The position numbers were made by a program, and so were the translations under genes. A DNA stretch of 64,000 nucleotides from NCBI GenBank assembly GCA_963210315.1, contig OY723314.1, positions 1,116,001 through 1,180,000 on the forward strand, in the 5' to 3' direction. Shown here piece after piece: positions 40,912 to 52,967 of this stretch; the stretch's first letter is position 1, and the number at the start of each line of letters is the position of its first letter. The notes under the pieces were generated by a model. It saw nothing but the letters and a program-made list of their open reading frames with translations, had not been told where the DNA came from and searched no databases. Source of the stretch: Rhynchopus euleeides. Lineage: Eukaryota > Euglenozoa > Diplonemea > Diplonemida > Diplonemidae.

Positions 40912-42023
40912 TATGTGACGAACGACGAAGTTTGTCGAAGTTTGTCGACCAGCGAAGACCCCCAAAAACAAAATGGAAGATTGGCCGGCGAAGAAGCGTG
41001 TGTGTGTGTTGGGGAGAGGGTTCGGGTGGGTGGGAGGAGGAGGAGGGGAGTGGGAGGATATCTTCCAAATTCACAAAATGAAGTAAAGCGACACACACAC
41101 GCAAAACGTAGGGTGGTGGGGGGAGTGTGGGTGGGTGGCTGGGTGGTGGGGGGGGGGGTCGGGTCGGTGTGTCCCGCCCTCGTCCCCCGTCTTCCCCCCC
41201 CCCTCTGGAGCGACTGCGTAAGCCATTCCTGGGGAGGCGAGCGGGGAGATGGGAGAGGGGAGTGCGTGGCCACATCTTCGCACTTCGCACTTGTTACCCC
41301 CACCCCACCCCACCCCACCCTCGCCCCATGCACTTCCCCACCGCCCCACACCCTCCCCGCTGCGCGAGACAATCGGTACACATATAAAAAATAATAGTCG
41401 TACGGCAGCGGCAGCGGCAGCGGCAGCAGCAGCAACAGCAGTACATTTAGTAAACACTGTGTTTGGACACCCCCCCGTCCTCCAATCCCCTCTACCCCAG
41501 ACATGAAGAGCACTGCCTGAAGAACAGCGCGTCTGCAGGTGGGGCGGGAGGGTGCTATCCCGTCCCCCCCCTGACACACCGAACAGAAGACAAGATGAAG
41601 AAGAAGAAACAGAAAAAAATCCCAAAAAACAAATCGGAAGGGGCCTGGCGGTTTGACTGGTCCCCCATGCACAGCCACCGCCCCCACCCCCACCCCCCGC
41701 CACCCTCGTTGTGGTTGTGACTTCACCTGGAGTGATGCTGCCGTGTCACAGCAAGATACACGTGCCAACCTGTGGACGGCTATGTTGCGGAGAACTGCCT
41801 GTCACTCCGTGTGAGGTGTTGTGGTGGTGATGAGGCACGACAACATTTATCAAGGGTGAATGCATCCTTCTGCCGCAATCCTACATTGCAAACCACCATT
41901 TGCCTGACACGCTCTGTTCTCAGGCTCCAGGTCGCGACCACCACTTCCACCCCCTCAACCTGCACACACACACATACACAACTCGACCTACCACAGCAGC
42001 ACTCGCCCCCCCCTACCGACACA
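40912..42023. other. Intergenic, no gene seen
   Basis: Holds the right part of the ggggtcttcgct-type inverted element (to about 40963), G- and C-tracts, and a cagcgg/cagcag run at about 41405-41440. A CA-rich, C-rich stretch precedes the next ATG. Confidence 0.4.
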
Positions 42024-42696
42024 ATGAGTGGCGATCCGTGCAACCGTGGGCAGTATATGGGCAACAAGCCCAGCACCCGTGTGCACGCCGCCCCCGGTGG
42101 GAACTCCTCTATCTCGTTGGGCTGGGGGGGCTCTGACGTATGCACGCTGTGCCCTGTGTGTGCTGTGTGTGATGTGCCTGTGCTGTCTTTTTCTGATCTC
42201 GTGTGTGCGGTCTGAACCCCACCTCCCGCAGAAGCCGACGCCGAAGCCGAACTACAACGCGATTGACAAGCAGCAGGTGTACAACTGCGAGGTGGGTGGT
42301 GTGCCCCGCAAGGCGCCCGAAGGCAGCATGGGCCATCTCCTGCAGGGTGGTGGGGGCCCGCCCGGTGCGGTGAACCCGAACCAGCAGCCGCAGCAGCAGC
42401 AGCAGTTCCAGCCGCAACAACAGCAGTTCCAGCAGCCCCAGCAGCAGCAGTTTCAGCAGGAGCAGCAGTTCCAGCCGCAGCAGCCCCAGCAGCAGCAACA
42501 GTTCCAGCCGCAACAGCAGCAGTTCCAGCAGCCCCAGCAGCAGCAGCAGCAGGCCCCGATGCCCGGTGCATCCAACCCCGTTTCCTCGAACAGGTGGGCG
42601 TCCAACGCCAGCCAGAACAGCGGGAACATGCTGTCGGAGCGCCCCTCCACCCGCATCCACGCACCCCCGGGCGGCAAGTCCTCCATCACCTTCTAG
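42024..42696 (+). CDS. SPIRAL1/Jupiter-type microtubule protein, paralogue 1
   Basis: Exons 42024-42137 and 42232-42696 (donor GTATGC, acceptor cccgcag, phase 0) give 192 residues. The N-terminus has MGNKPSTRVHAAPGGNSSIS, the motif of Jupiter/HN1 proteins (SSRVLxPPGGxSxxSLG). The C-terminus has NMLSERPSTRIHAPPGGKSS, which matches the plant SPIRAL1 signature (DRPSTKVHAAPGGGSS). Between them lies a low-complexity Gln/Pro linker of about 60 residues (CAG/CAA runs). SPIRAL1 and Jupiter bind along microtubules. Two similar motifs joined by a flexible linker suggest two contact points per chain. A tandem paralogue follows 1.9 kb downstream. Confidence 0.8.
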
Positions 42697-44625
42697 ACAT
42701 GGGGCTCTGCCTGTGTGTTGTCGCGCCCTGCTGGCAAGGCGTGTTTCAAAAAAGCGGATATCCGGTAGTTATGGTAGTTCACTCTGTGTGTGAGAAGAGA
42801 AGCTATTCATCGAGCAGCACTGGCTCTTGTGCCTGGCCAGCCAAGCCGCGAGCCAAGTCGCCGGTTGTCATGCCATGCACCTGGCCCAGCCGACCTTCTA
42901 ACTGGCACAGGATCCGCACCGCCTCCCCAGCAGCTTTGTGCCAACCCGTGCTGTGGGCGTCACAACTAGCCGCCAATCGTCTTCATCAGAGATGGCCTCG
43001 CCCTGGAGTGTAACGATGGAAGCAAGCTTGGCACCAATCTCTTGTAGGCTGTCACGATTTGGCACAGAGGGCGAAGCGCATGCGCACTCTCTGTGGCATG
43101 ATCGACCCCGTGTGCAGTGCGTGGCGTCTGGGTTGGGTATTCTGGCGCGCAAGCAACACCCTTTACATTTTTTTACGAGTTACGTCGCGACGGAGCTGCA
43201 TAGCGAAAGTCGCGAAGTAACGAAGGAAGAAATTGTCCGACCGAAGGTTTGGGATGCGGCACCTTCATGCCACTTCACAGGGCACCAGCGCAGCCTTGAG
43301 ACACAAAAAGTGCGCCGCTCAGCAAAAAGTAACCCGGATCTATTTTTCTCACACAGTTTGCTGGGCAGGGTGTTCATCACAAAGCGGACGGCAGTACGAT
43401 TTTTCTTCCTGGACTTTAGAGCAAATCCCCCCCACCACCCCACCCCACAAAGCTAACCGATGATGTGCCGTCCCCCCGCGACTCACTTTAGTTGAATCGT
43501 GCGGACCTCTCAGAAGAGGGTTTCGTTACTTATTTTTCATCCGCAGTGCGTAAAACAGCGGCTATTGTTTCTGGCGTTGCGTTTCTTATTTCGGTGCGAA
43601 ACGGTGCCCCCCACCCCCCCACCCCCCCCACCCACCCATCCATCCCCCCCTCCCCCCACCCTTCCCATATTTCTCAGCCTACAGAACCCCCCCTTTCTCT
43701 CTCTCCAATCTCTCTCTCCCCCCCACCTCTCTTAGCGTGCTTTTCTCAAATACACTGCGATACCTGCTAGAGGCCTGTTTGAAAATCGGATGTCTCAAGG
43801 AAACACCGCCAGGAACACTCCCGCCAAAATGTGTGGGACGGGCGGTTGGCTGTGTGCCTGCCGCTTCGGGGGGGGTGGTGGGTGGGGTGAGCTTGGGTGC
43901 GTTTGTGACTGCAGCGGATGGACACACGCAGGAGGCAGAGTGTGAGGGTGGTGTGACTCTGCTACGTTGTTCGATTGTGTGGGTGTGCGTGACAGTGTCT
44001 GTGGTAGGGGGGGGGGGTGATGGGTGGGGCCTGTGTTTATGCGGGGTGTGCGGATTCGTGGCTCCCCCCTCCCCCCCCCCCCCCCCTCTCATACGGTGTG
44101 TCGTGTTTTGACAACGAGAATTGTGGGAGGTCTTCACTCGAAAGTGCCACACCAAGTGAGCTGCCTGACAACATAGGCTGCAACCTGACAGCACTTTGAC
44201 ACAGAGCGAATGCCCCCATGTTTTTTTTGGATACGATGAAGCTAGAGACCCTGCCCAGCCACGCCGCACCGCGGGGCAAGAGGGGGGTGTTATTTTCGAT
44301 AATTTTTTGTAGAAGCCAAAGGCCGTGCGCCTCTTTTTATTGGCAGGGGGCTTGGCATGGCATGCTGCTGTTCGGGAACCCATCTTGCCCAAGCCCAGCC
44401 AGGCCATCTCAGCCCCCACGGCAGACGAAGAGACCGGCACATGACGATCGCCCCTCCCCGACCCCCATGCACCATGCACCAAGCCCCCACCCCTTTCCCG
44501 GCTGTCCTGGCGTGTCTGGCAGATGTGTTTCGCAGCACCTCAGGGCGCCTGCAGCAGTGCACCACACACCCCATCCCGGCCGCAGATAGTGGACCCGTCC
44601 CGCATACACCACACTAGCAGCAACA
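42697..44625. other. Intergenic, one dispersed repeat
   Basis: No gene seen. The third copy of the 81-bp dispersed repeat is at 44130-44210. 43165-43240 resembles part of MITE family A's interior (ttacgtcgcgacgg, gtcgcgaagtaacgaagg). C-tracts and a cccacc-rich run lie at about 43600-43670. Confidence 0.45.
44130..44210 (+). repeat. Dispersed ~81-bp repeat, copy 3
   Basis: Closest to copy 1: the 3' half, gctgcaacctgacagcactttgacacagagcga, is identical in both. Confidence 0.75.
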
Positions 44626-45295
44626 ATGATTCGTGGCGACGCGTGCAACCGTAACCAGTTCATGGGCAACAAGCCCAGCTCGCGGGTCCTGGCACAGCCG
44701 GTATGCTATGGCAGTTTGGGGCCCCTTTTCTCCGTCTCAGTTACAGGCTGGTTCGCATTGAGAGTTGAATTATAGTGCAGAAGTGTTCCTGTGTACGCAC
44801 ACCCACCAACTAGCGCCCAGGTGGGGTGATGTCGCGCGGCCAGGCTCGAGCCTGGGGTACGCTATGTTAACACCGGTTTCAAACACACACCCACCCTGCC
44901 CACCCTGCCCACCACACTGCACCGCACAGGGTGGCAACTCTTCCTTCTCCCTGGGGTGGGAGGAGCCCGCCCCGAAGCCGGTGAGGAAGGCAGAGCCGCA
45001 GCAGCAGCAGCAGTTCCAGCCGCAACAGCAGCAGCAGCAGCAGTTCCAGCAGCAGCAGTTTCAGCCGCCGCAGCAGCAGCAGCAGTTCCAGCAGCAGCAG
45101 TTTCAGCCGCCGCAGCAGCAGCAGCAGCAGGCACCCCCTCCGACGGACAAGGAGAATGCGGTGTACGGCAAGGCGCCTGTTTCCTCCAACGCCTGGGCGT
45201 CCAACGCCAGCCAGAACAGCGGGAACATGCTGTCGGAGCGCCCCTCCACCCGCATCCACGCACCCCCGGGCGGCAAGTCCTCCATCACCTTCTAG
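44626..45295 (+). CDS. SPIRAL1/Jupiter-type microtubule protein, paralogue 2
   Basis: Exons 44626-44700 and 44930-45295 (donor GTATGC, acceptor cgcacag, phase 0) give 146 residues. The splice rejoins the N-terminal motif as SSRVLAQPGGNSSFSLGW, a close match to animal HN1/Jupiter. A short Gln/Phe-rich linker follows. The last 26 residues are the same as in the upstream gene (NMLSERPSTRIHAPPGGKSS, then ITF). The intron sits eleven codons earlier relative to the motif than in paralogue 1. The identical ends and different linkers point to a tandem duplication with continuing conversion or strong constraint. Confidence 0.8.
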
Positions 45296-47298
45296 GCACG
45301 GCACCGCCGGAAGAGAGCAGCGGGGCGACAGGGCAACAGACCTACAGGGTGGCAAGGCCCCCTTCCACCACACGGCGCTGCCCCACACCTCCCCCGCAAA
45401 CGCTGCTGGAAGCCCCCCTTTCACACCGAATTGTTGTGCCCCACACCTCACCCACCCAGCCCCCTTTCCCTTTTCCCTCCCTTCCCCATGCCCTGATATA
45501 GAGTCTCTTTTTTTAGGTTTTTTTTAGGTTTTTTATTTAGGCTAGCGAACTGGCACTGGTTGTCCTGGTGCCACCTTGAGGGTACCTCGAAGGTCGGCAA
45601 GAGACGCTTCGCTTGCTGCGTTGGCTGCCGGCTTGTGTGTGTTTTTTGCAGGGGGAGGGTGACGCGTGTGTCTGGTCGTCCCACCAAGCTGGAGGTCGTC
45701 TTGGTTACCAAACGAAACACACGTGGCGTGTTTTTTTCCCCGTCGCGTTTATTCTGTTTGGTGATTTTCTTTCACACCTCGAGAGATGGGGGGGGGGGGG
45801 GAAGGGTCGTCGGATGCACACAGAAACAAACCACACACGCCCCCCCCCCCCTCTCCCCAGAGGGAGGAAATAAAACGGAAGAAGAGGGGGCAACACGCAG
45901 TGCAGTGCGGGGGCAAAAAAGAGCAAACAATTAAAAGCAAAAAGCAAATGCAAAAACGAACCCCCCCCCCCCCCGCGGGTTAGGTTTGTTCTGCCTCAAG
46001 AGGTCAAGAAGCGTGCTGCGACGACTGCTGCTGTTCTGTAGCTTCCCCCCCACCACCACCACCACCACCACATCCTGTTGCCCTACCCACCTGCAGGGGT
46101 GGGGTGGGGTGGGAGTGCGGGCGGTGTTTTTGTTCCTATGTCAGAAACCCACACACACGCAAACCTGGAAAATAATCAATAGACCGTCGGCTATTTTATT
46201 TCATATTTCCCCCCCCCCTCCCCCCTCCCCCGCCTTTTCTTTTTCACCCCCCGATTTTTAATCGGGGAACAAGCACCCCGCCACCCCCACCGCCCCCCCT
46301 GTTAACTCAGAGAAAAAACAAACGCCAAAAAAAACTCACAGCATCGCGAGGGTGGGGGAACCTTGTTTCCCTTTTGGGGGTCACCCAGGACACGGCCCTC
46401 AAGTCCACGCAGCAAAGGGAATGTGATTGCTCCAACCAGGTTTTCCCAGGCACGGGGAGATTTGCAATCCTTGCCTTGCGTCCCACACCGGACAGGACGC
46501 AACAGAACAACCGGGTTGCAATAAATGATGTATCGCCACAGGTTCAGGATCTGAGAGGGAGAGGGGGGGTTTTTTATGCCCAAAACAAGCTTGCAGCTTG
46601 CCACTGAAGGGGGGAAGGGGTGGGGGGTGGCCGTGGAGGCGGATCAACAGGAAACGTGTTGATTTTGTGACTCCGTTGCTGCCGGCCACGAAGGCATATA
46701 CCTTGCCCCCCCCCCCCCTCTCTTCTTTGTCCTCTTTTTTGATTTCCCACCCGTTTTTTCCTCCTCTCTCTCGATGCGATCTGCGAGCGCCCCTTCACAC
46801 CGCAGGGCTGTCTCGCTTGTTTCTTCGTAATTTTTAGAGCTCTTACTGTGTGTGTGCGCGCCTCTGTGAGGAGGAGGAAATTCGCTCGTTTTTAGGCACG
46901 TTATTTTGGCGATAATTTACCCCCCTATTTATTAGAGGATAACCAACCCGCCGAACTTTTATTCTCTTGCCGAAATGTTTTTGCCGGAAAGCGAAGGCAC
47001 TCTCCTCATCTGCGTCAAAAAGAAGAAGAAGAAGAAGAAGAAAATTAAAAGCGTGTTTGCCATCCCCCCCCCCCTCCCTTTGCCGTCTCTCACCTGGCCT
47101 GGGGGAGGGGGAGGGGGTTCAGAAAATAAAGAGGAAAATCATATTTTGCAGAAACGCCACCGCCCCCATCAGCAATGGCGTGGGCGGCAGCTTCTCTTCG
47201 AGGTTTCTTTCTTGGCGAATTGGCTCCCCTCCCCCCCCCCCCCCCTGCACCACCACACCCCCACCCCCGCCATTTGGACCCTTCTTCTCTAATACATA
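45296..47298. other. Intergenic, no gene seen
   Basis: C- and G-tracts, tttttttaggt repeats at about 45508-45540, a CCA run at about 46050-46068, and an AAG run at about 47019-47040. No element end was recognised. Confidence 0.4.
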
Positions 47299-47611
47299 CC
47301 GTATACGTAAATATTATGGAACGGGCCCATTTTTGGCCGGTCCGTTCCATAATATTTACGCTCCATAATATTTACAGGGCCAGTTGGGGACTCGGTGGTG
47401 AGGACGGCTTGCGTCAGGAATCGCGCGAAAAGTGCACGAGTAGGTCCCGTCAGGGACTCTGTATGCCGTCCGATCACCTGGTCCAAGTCCCCGAGTCGCA
47501 GAAAGCCCTGTAAATATTATGGAACGAAAAAAATCTGGAACGCCAACCCACCAGCGTTCCAAAATATTTACGTTCCATAATATTTACGTTCCAAAATATT
47601 TACGTATACGG
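47299..47611. mobile_element. TA-duplicating MITE family B, copy 1
   Basis: 313-bp element, ends CCGTATACGTAAATATTATGGAACG and inverse, TA on each side. Each end alone folds into a hairpin, because the subterminal ttatggaacg...cgttccataa motifs are themselves inverted. Sister copies are at 54780-55124, 55159-55487 and 63022-63366. Non-coding. Confidence 0.9.
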
Positions 47612-48354
47612 TATTTGCTTCGGTTTCGTTCCGATCTGTGCTCCCTGCTTTGGGCCTTGGGGGCTGTCTGGGCATTATTTTGCTGGGGCCAATAGAAAGG
47701 GGGGGGCGATTGCGTCCATTTCCTCACTCAGGCAGACAGACATCTAGGTGTTCGCGTGGGGGTAAAAAAATGGCCTTTCGGACTTGCCGCGCTGCGCATC
47801 TGGCAGTCTCGTTGCCGGAAAGCCATCATCATGCGGTGCCGCCGCCTTCATTTTGTATCACCCACTGTGGCTCAGTGGTTGCATACTACGCGCGTCGGCG
47901 GAGGAGGGTTCAGCGCCACCCAAAAGGGGGGGAGAGGGGGGGGGGGGTCTCAGTTGGCAAAGGGCCTGATGAGAGAGGGGACAATTCTTCTGTGACTTTT
48001 TTCTCCTTTGCAAAAATAGAAAAAAAATACGGGAAATTTCCAACCACAAGAACCAGCATTTCCCCCCCCCCCCCCCCCCCCACACCACCCCCCGTATTTT
48101 CTCTATGATTTTTCGCAGTAGATCTGAGAAGAGAGAGGTTTCCATGGCACGCGAGAACCGGTCGCCTCCTGCCTGCCCCCCCCCCACCCCTCCTCCCCAC
48201 CTGATCTGACCTGGGTTTCACAGGTGTTTGCATGCATCGAAGCCAGCCCTGGGTGATGTCAGGATTGCCTCAGACCTGCTCTCGCCGCCACCACCGCCAC
48301 CACCACCCCTGCAGGAGGATTGTATCAGGGGAAGGGAGAGAGAAACGCGATAAG
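47612..48354. other. Upstream region of eIF5
   Basis: No gene. Poly-C tract at about 48061-48081; CCA-rich stretch ending cccctgcag at about 48314, forty bases before the ATG, a possible splice acceptor. Confidence 0.45.
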
Positions 48355-49576
48355 ATGGCTGAGCTGACTGTGGACCCGCAAAAGAAGGATGACCGTTACT
48401 ACCGTTACAAGGTATGTCGGGTGGGCGTTGCTGCTTGTGTGTGGGCCTGAGAGAGGCTGCCCCGCGCCGCAAAGTCTTGTGTGGCTAGCAGTTTTGTTTT
48501 GCTGTTGATGTTGTTTTTGTCGTTTGCCCGTCCACCCACCCTGCCCCCGCCATTCGACACAGATGCCGCCGCTGACCATCAAGGTCGAGGGGAGCGGTAA
48601 CGGTATCAAGACCGTGCTGACGAACATTGTGGACATTTCGCAGCGCATTAACCGTGACGTTGACTACCCCATGAAGTACTTCGGTAACGACATCGGTGCC
48701 AACACGAAGCTCGAGGACGCGAAGTGGATCATGATGGGTAAGCACGACCGCGACCGTCTCCAGAAGTCGCTGTTCGACTACATCACGCGTTTCGTGCTCT
48801 GCAAGAGCTGCCGCAACCCCGAGACAATCACCCTCGTCGACGAGAAGAAGAACGCCTGGCTGCGCTGTGGTGCCTGCGGTAAGGAGAACATGGTGGACCC
48901 CAAGGAGAAGCTGCTGAACCTGATTGTGAAGCGCGAGGGTGTGACCTACATGGAGAAGGACAAGTCCAAGAAGGACAAGAAGGACAAGAAGGAGAAGAAG
49001 GACAAGAAGGAGAAGAAGTCCAAGGACCAGAAGGAGGAGGAGCGGTTCGACAAGGACACCCGCCAGATCGGGGAGGGCGACCAGCTGGACCTGACGCCGG
49101 AGGAGGAGGAGGCGCTGAGGCAGCGCAACCCTGTGGAGGTCGTGAAGGAGTTCATCACGAACGAGGACGCGACGGAGAGCGAGATCATCGCGAAGGTTGC
49201 CGACATCAAGATTGAGTACGGCCTGAACGACAAGAACACGATGCGTCTTCTGGGCGAGTCCGTCTTCAGGGACGAGACCTTCTCCCGCTCCATCCGCAAG
49301 TTCGCGGGTGTCTTCAAGCGGTTCGTCAAGGCCGAGACGGAGAAGTACATCATCGAGTCGATGGAGGTGCTGGTGTCGGAGAAGCACGACGCGTGCAGCG
49401 ACAAGTTCCCGATGGCCCTCAAGAAGCTCTACGACGAGGATGTCGTCAGCGAAGACACGATCATCGCGTGGTACGACGCCAAGCCGATGAAGGACATCAA
49501 GGACATCTCCATCGAGAACCGTGCCAAGGCCAAGCCCTTCATCGATTGGCTGCAGGAGGAGGAGGAGGACGACTAG
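48355..49576 (+). CDS. Translation initiation factor eIF5
   Basis: Exons 48355-48411 and 48563-49576 (donor GTATGT, acceptor cgacacag, phase 0) give 356 residues. The N-terminal domain keeps YYRYKMPPL, whose Arg corresponds to the GAP arginine of eIF5, then VEGSGNGIKTVLTN and YPMKYFGNDIGA. A zinc-binding site follows: FVLCKSC then LRCGACG. A Lys-rich linker (KDKKDKKEKK repeats) leads to a W2/HEAT-type C-terminal domain, ending in the aromatic/acidic box FIDWLQEEEEDD that contacts eIF2-beta and eIF1. It stimulates GTP hydrolysis by eIF2 during start-codon selection in the cytosol. The single intron falls right after the arginine motif. An aataaa lies about 195 bases past the stop. Confidence 0.95.
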
Positions 49577-49792
49577 GACTGAGGCTGAGACCCCCCCCCC
49601 CCCCCCACACACACACACACACACACGCAGTTGCACCAGCAGCACATAACACACACCCCCCACCCCACCCCCCCCCCCCCCCCACCCCCAACCACACCCT
49701 TCTTGCTTTTGTCATGATTTTTTTGTGTTTTTTGTGTGTGGGAGAGGAAGAAGAACATCGAGGTGGAAGAAAAATAAATGCAATCTGTGTTG

Positions 49793-49823
<31 letters not shown>

Positions 49824-51410
49824 AGTGTCCCGCTGTACCGCTGTGTGCTGTTCCGCAGAGTGGAGTGGGGGGGGGGGGGGGGTGGGTGGTGGAGGTGGGC
49901 ACTTCTGCCCACCCCACCCACCCCTTCCCCTCTCCCTCTTATCTTGATATCCCTACAGCAGAGAGATAATGCAGCCCTCCCCCCCCCTCAAAAGAAGAGT
50001 ACAGCAGAGAGCGAGTGGTGGGGGGGAGGGGGGAGGAAGGGGTGTCATGTGTACGGGTGGAACGCCCTTATCCCTCCCCCCCACCCCCCACCCCCTCGGC
50101 CATTCAAAAAAAATTTCCCCCCCCAAACCCCCTTTTGCTTTGGCCCACAGAGCATGCTCTAACCCAAAGGTGTTTGCTATCGCGCGGCGAAGTCGTTGTT
50201 TTTATGCCGCCCGGATTATGCTTTGATTTTTTTTTGCGGAGCGTTTGTGGGGGAGGGGAGGGTGGGGGGGGGGGGTGGGATTGTGTGTTGCTGTGTGTGC
50301 GTGCTGGGAAGGGTGCGGGTCTCCCCCCCCCCCCGACCGGGAGATCGTTTGGAATATACATATTTCAGCACAAAAAAAAAGGCTGCGCCCAACACAACGC
50401 CTCATCTTTACTTTTGATTTGTGCCCTGATTTCTAGGCCAGGTCAGGCCGGACACCCCACCCCCTCTCGCCTTCTCCTTCTCATCTACCCCTTTGCCTCG
50501 CCCATCGGGGGTAGTCCACCGGAGAAGGAAGTCAATAACATGCCCGTGTGTGTTTCTCGGTTCAGACCAGGGTGTGGGGTGTGCGTGCTGAGCGTGCTGC
50601 ACAAACCCACCCAGGCGAGGCGCTCTCCTGTTCGATTCTGGTTTTTTTTGATACTTTTTTGCGGAACACGGATCGCCCTCCTGAAAAATACGCGTGGGTT
50701 TGCTATTGGTTGGGGGGGGGGGGGGGGGGCGGGGGTGGTGGTGTCGTGGGGAGGAGGGGTGGGGTGGGAAAGGGAGGGGTGTGAGAGTGGCTTAATACAA
50801 CGCCCTTTCTTCTGTTTATCCTGTTTTTTGGTGGAAGCTTCAGCGCATCAAACAAAGGAGAAGAAGCTGAAAGGGAAAATCACGGGGGGATTTGTTTTTT
50901 GCCGCGCTTCTATTTTTCTCAAGAAAAACAACAACAACAACAGCCAGCACACCCCCTTCCCTCCCCGTTCCTCTTCCCACCCAACAAGACAAGCCCTGGC
51001 CAAGCCCTCCCGACGCGACAGAACTTTATGCAAAAGAAAATAAATGGCCCAACGCACGTATCAGTTGTCGGGTTCAAGTGGTTTTAGGTGGGGGAGGGGG
51101 GAGGAGGACGAGGAACAAAAAACCATGTCAAAAAAATACATCAGAAAGATTCTGTCACACGCACACACACAATACCCGCAACAGGCTGTCTCTGCAGAAA
51201 GCGTCCCCACCCCCCCCACCCCCTCCCATCCCTCCCCACGCATCCACACACGTTTAGTGTGATTTTCTGATTTTCTGAAGTTCTGAATTTCTGAATTTCA
51301 GCTCAATTCCGCACTGGCTCTGCTCCCCATCTCCCCCTCCCCCCTCCACTCACCTCCAACCACACAACAGCTTACACACCACCGCCACCGCCACCCCACC
51401 CCCCCTAACC
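49577..51410. other. Intergenic with CA/GT microsatellites and C-tracts
   Basis: No gene. A CA run lies at about 49607-49627 and a GT run at about 49798-49823, with several C and G tracts (about 49868, 50262, 50710). A short ttctga repeat lies at about 51263-51297. Confidence 0.5.
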
Positions 51411-52967
51411 ATGCCCCACCCCGCCGGAGGGAGCGGCGTGCCCCTGCACCACCTGATGGGTGGCATCCGGTCTGCCCACATGCCTTCCACTGCCCCTCAC
51501 TCCTCCTCCTCCGCCGCCGCCGCCACCACCCCCTCCACCACCACCTCCAGCCGCTACCGCGACGTCTCCCCCCGCCGCGAGGCGGCTGTTGCTGCTGCTG
51601 CTGCTGCTGCCGGGCACACCATCACCACCACCACCACCACCACCCCCAGCCGCTACCGCGACATCTCCCCCCGCCGCGAGGCGGCAGCAGCAGCGGCTGC
51701 TGCTGCGAGACACCCTGCCGCAACCACCACCCTGTACCCCACACCACCACCGCCGCCACACCTGCCCTGCGTCAGCATCGCCGTCGCACCGTGCACCCCG
51801 GTGCTCCGCCCGGTGTCCCTCCACCCCTCGGCGATCGTCGGCGACATCTTCCGCGGGAGCTCCCCCCGGCGCCAGGCCCCCATCCGCGATGTCCTCTCCC
51901 CTGGCGACCTCTCTCCAAAGCGCCGCGCCTACTGCGGGGGGGCGGGGGGGCCGCGCAGAGGTCGGGAAGGCCTCCCGGGAAGCTTCCACGAGACCCGTGC
52001 CTACTCCCCACGCGAGCCGGGGTATGGGGCTGGAGATGCCCCGCGGGAGAAGGAGCCGCGCGACCCGACCCCACACAACAAGGTTATCGGAGGGGCGTGG
52101 AAGGGGAAGGTTCCCTCCAGAACAGGGGGGGCTGGGTTTAAGCTGTTGCACGATGCCAGCGGGGGGAAGCCTGGGTCTGCGGTGGCGAAGATTATGCGGG
52201 CGACGGGGAAGGGGCCTCCGGCGGAGGCAGAGAGCGAGTCGAAGCTGCGGGCGGATCGGCTGGAGGGGGAGCTGGCGGAGGCGAGGCGGGAGATAGACGC
52301 GCTGCGGCAGGGGCTGCTGCACTGTGAGTACTACGCTCTGCCGCACACCATCAATGCGGAGTTCCGCATGGAGTGGGCACCCGACATCCCCCTCGATAAA
52401 AAACTCCCGGATAGAAACCGGACAAACCCCGAGGTTATCGAAGATGCGGTTGACGCTGTGAAGGATGCCTGCAAGAGAATGCACGGCAGGATGGAGGATG
52501 CGCTCCGCGAGCTCTGCGAGAATGCAGAGGAGATCCACGCCCTGCGGAAGGTGATAGAGGACAGGGATGCGGAGATCGAAGCCCTGAAGGCGAGGATCGC
52601 GGAGCTGGAGAAGCAGGTCGCAGAGCTCCAAGAGGAGCTGGAGGGATACCGCCTGCTGGAGCCCCGCTGCAGGGACCTGCAGAACCAGGTGGACCGCCTC
52701 CTCGCGCAGGTTGCGGAGCTGCAGCGGCTCAACGACAAGCTGCAGCTGGAGCTGGACCAGCTGCGGCAGGAGTTTGCCCGCCTGGCCCGCCGGAAGCGTG
52801 CCATGTCGAAGGGGAAGGACCAGTTCCTCTCGCACTACAAAGACCCGGAGAAGGGGGTGGAGCTGAAGGGGCCTGCGTGGGTCCCGGCAGGTGGGCCGTA
52901 TAAGCACCTCCTGGACGAGGAGGAGATCCGGCCGCACAAGCCGTGGGTTTACAACAAGGCGGGGTGA
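51411..52967 (+). CDS. Coiled-coil protein with repeated SRYRD(V/I)SPRREA motif
   Basis: Single-exon gene of 518 residues. The first ~110 residues are Ser/Thr/Ala/Pro-rich low complexity. They carry two copies of SRYRDVSPRREA / SRYRDISPRREA, each followed by an alanine run; two further SPRR or SPKR sites follow. These look like proline-directed phosphorylation sites. Residues about 265-305 and 330-470 form heptad coiled coil (AEIEALKARIAELEKQVAEL). The C-terminus has a distinct folded-looking tail (FLSHYKDPEKGVELKGPAW... PWVYNKAG). It is probably a cytoskeletal or flagellar structural protein. No family name can be given. Confidence 0.75.
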   Translation: MPHPAGGSGVPLHHLMGGIRSAHMPSTAPHSSSSAAAATTPSTTTSSRYRDVSPRREAAVAAAAAAAGHTITTTTTTTPSRYRDISPRREAAAAAAAAARHPAATTTLYPTPPPPPHLPCVSIAVAPCTPVLRPVSLHPSAIVGDIFRGSSPRRQAPIRDVLSPGDLSPKRRAYCGGAGGPRRGREGLPGSFHETRAYSPREPGYGAGDAPREKEPRDPTPHNKVIGGAWKGKVPSRTGGAGFKLLHDASGGKPGSAVAKIMRATGKGPPAEAESESKLRADRLEGELAEARREIDALRQGLLHCEYYALPHTINAEFRMEWAPDIPLDKKLPDRNRTNPEVIEDAVDAVKDACKRMHGRMEDALRELCENAEEIHALRKVIEDRDAEIEALKARIAELEKQVAELQEELEGYRLLEPRCRDLQNQVDRLLAQVAELQRLNDKLQLELDQLRQEFARLARRKRAMSKGKDQFLSHYKDPEKGVELKGPAWVPAGGPYKHLLDEEEIRPHKPWVYNKAG

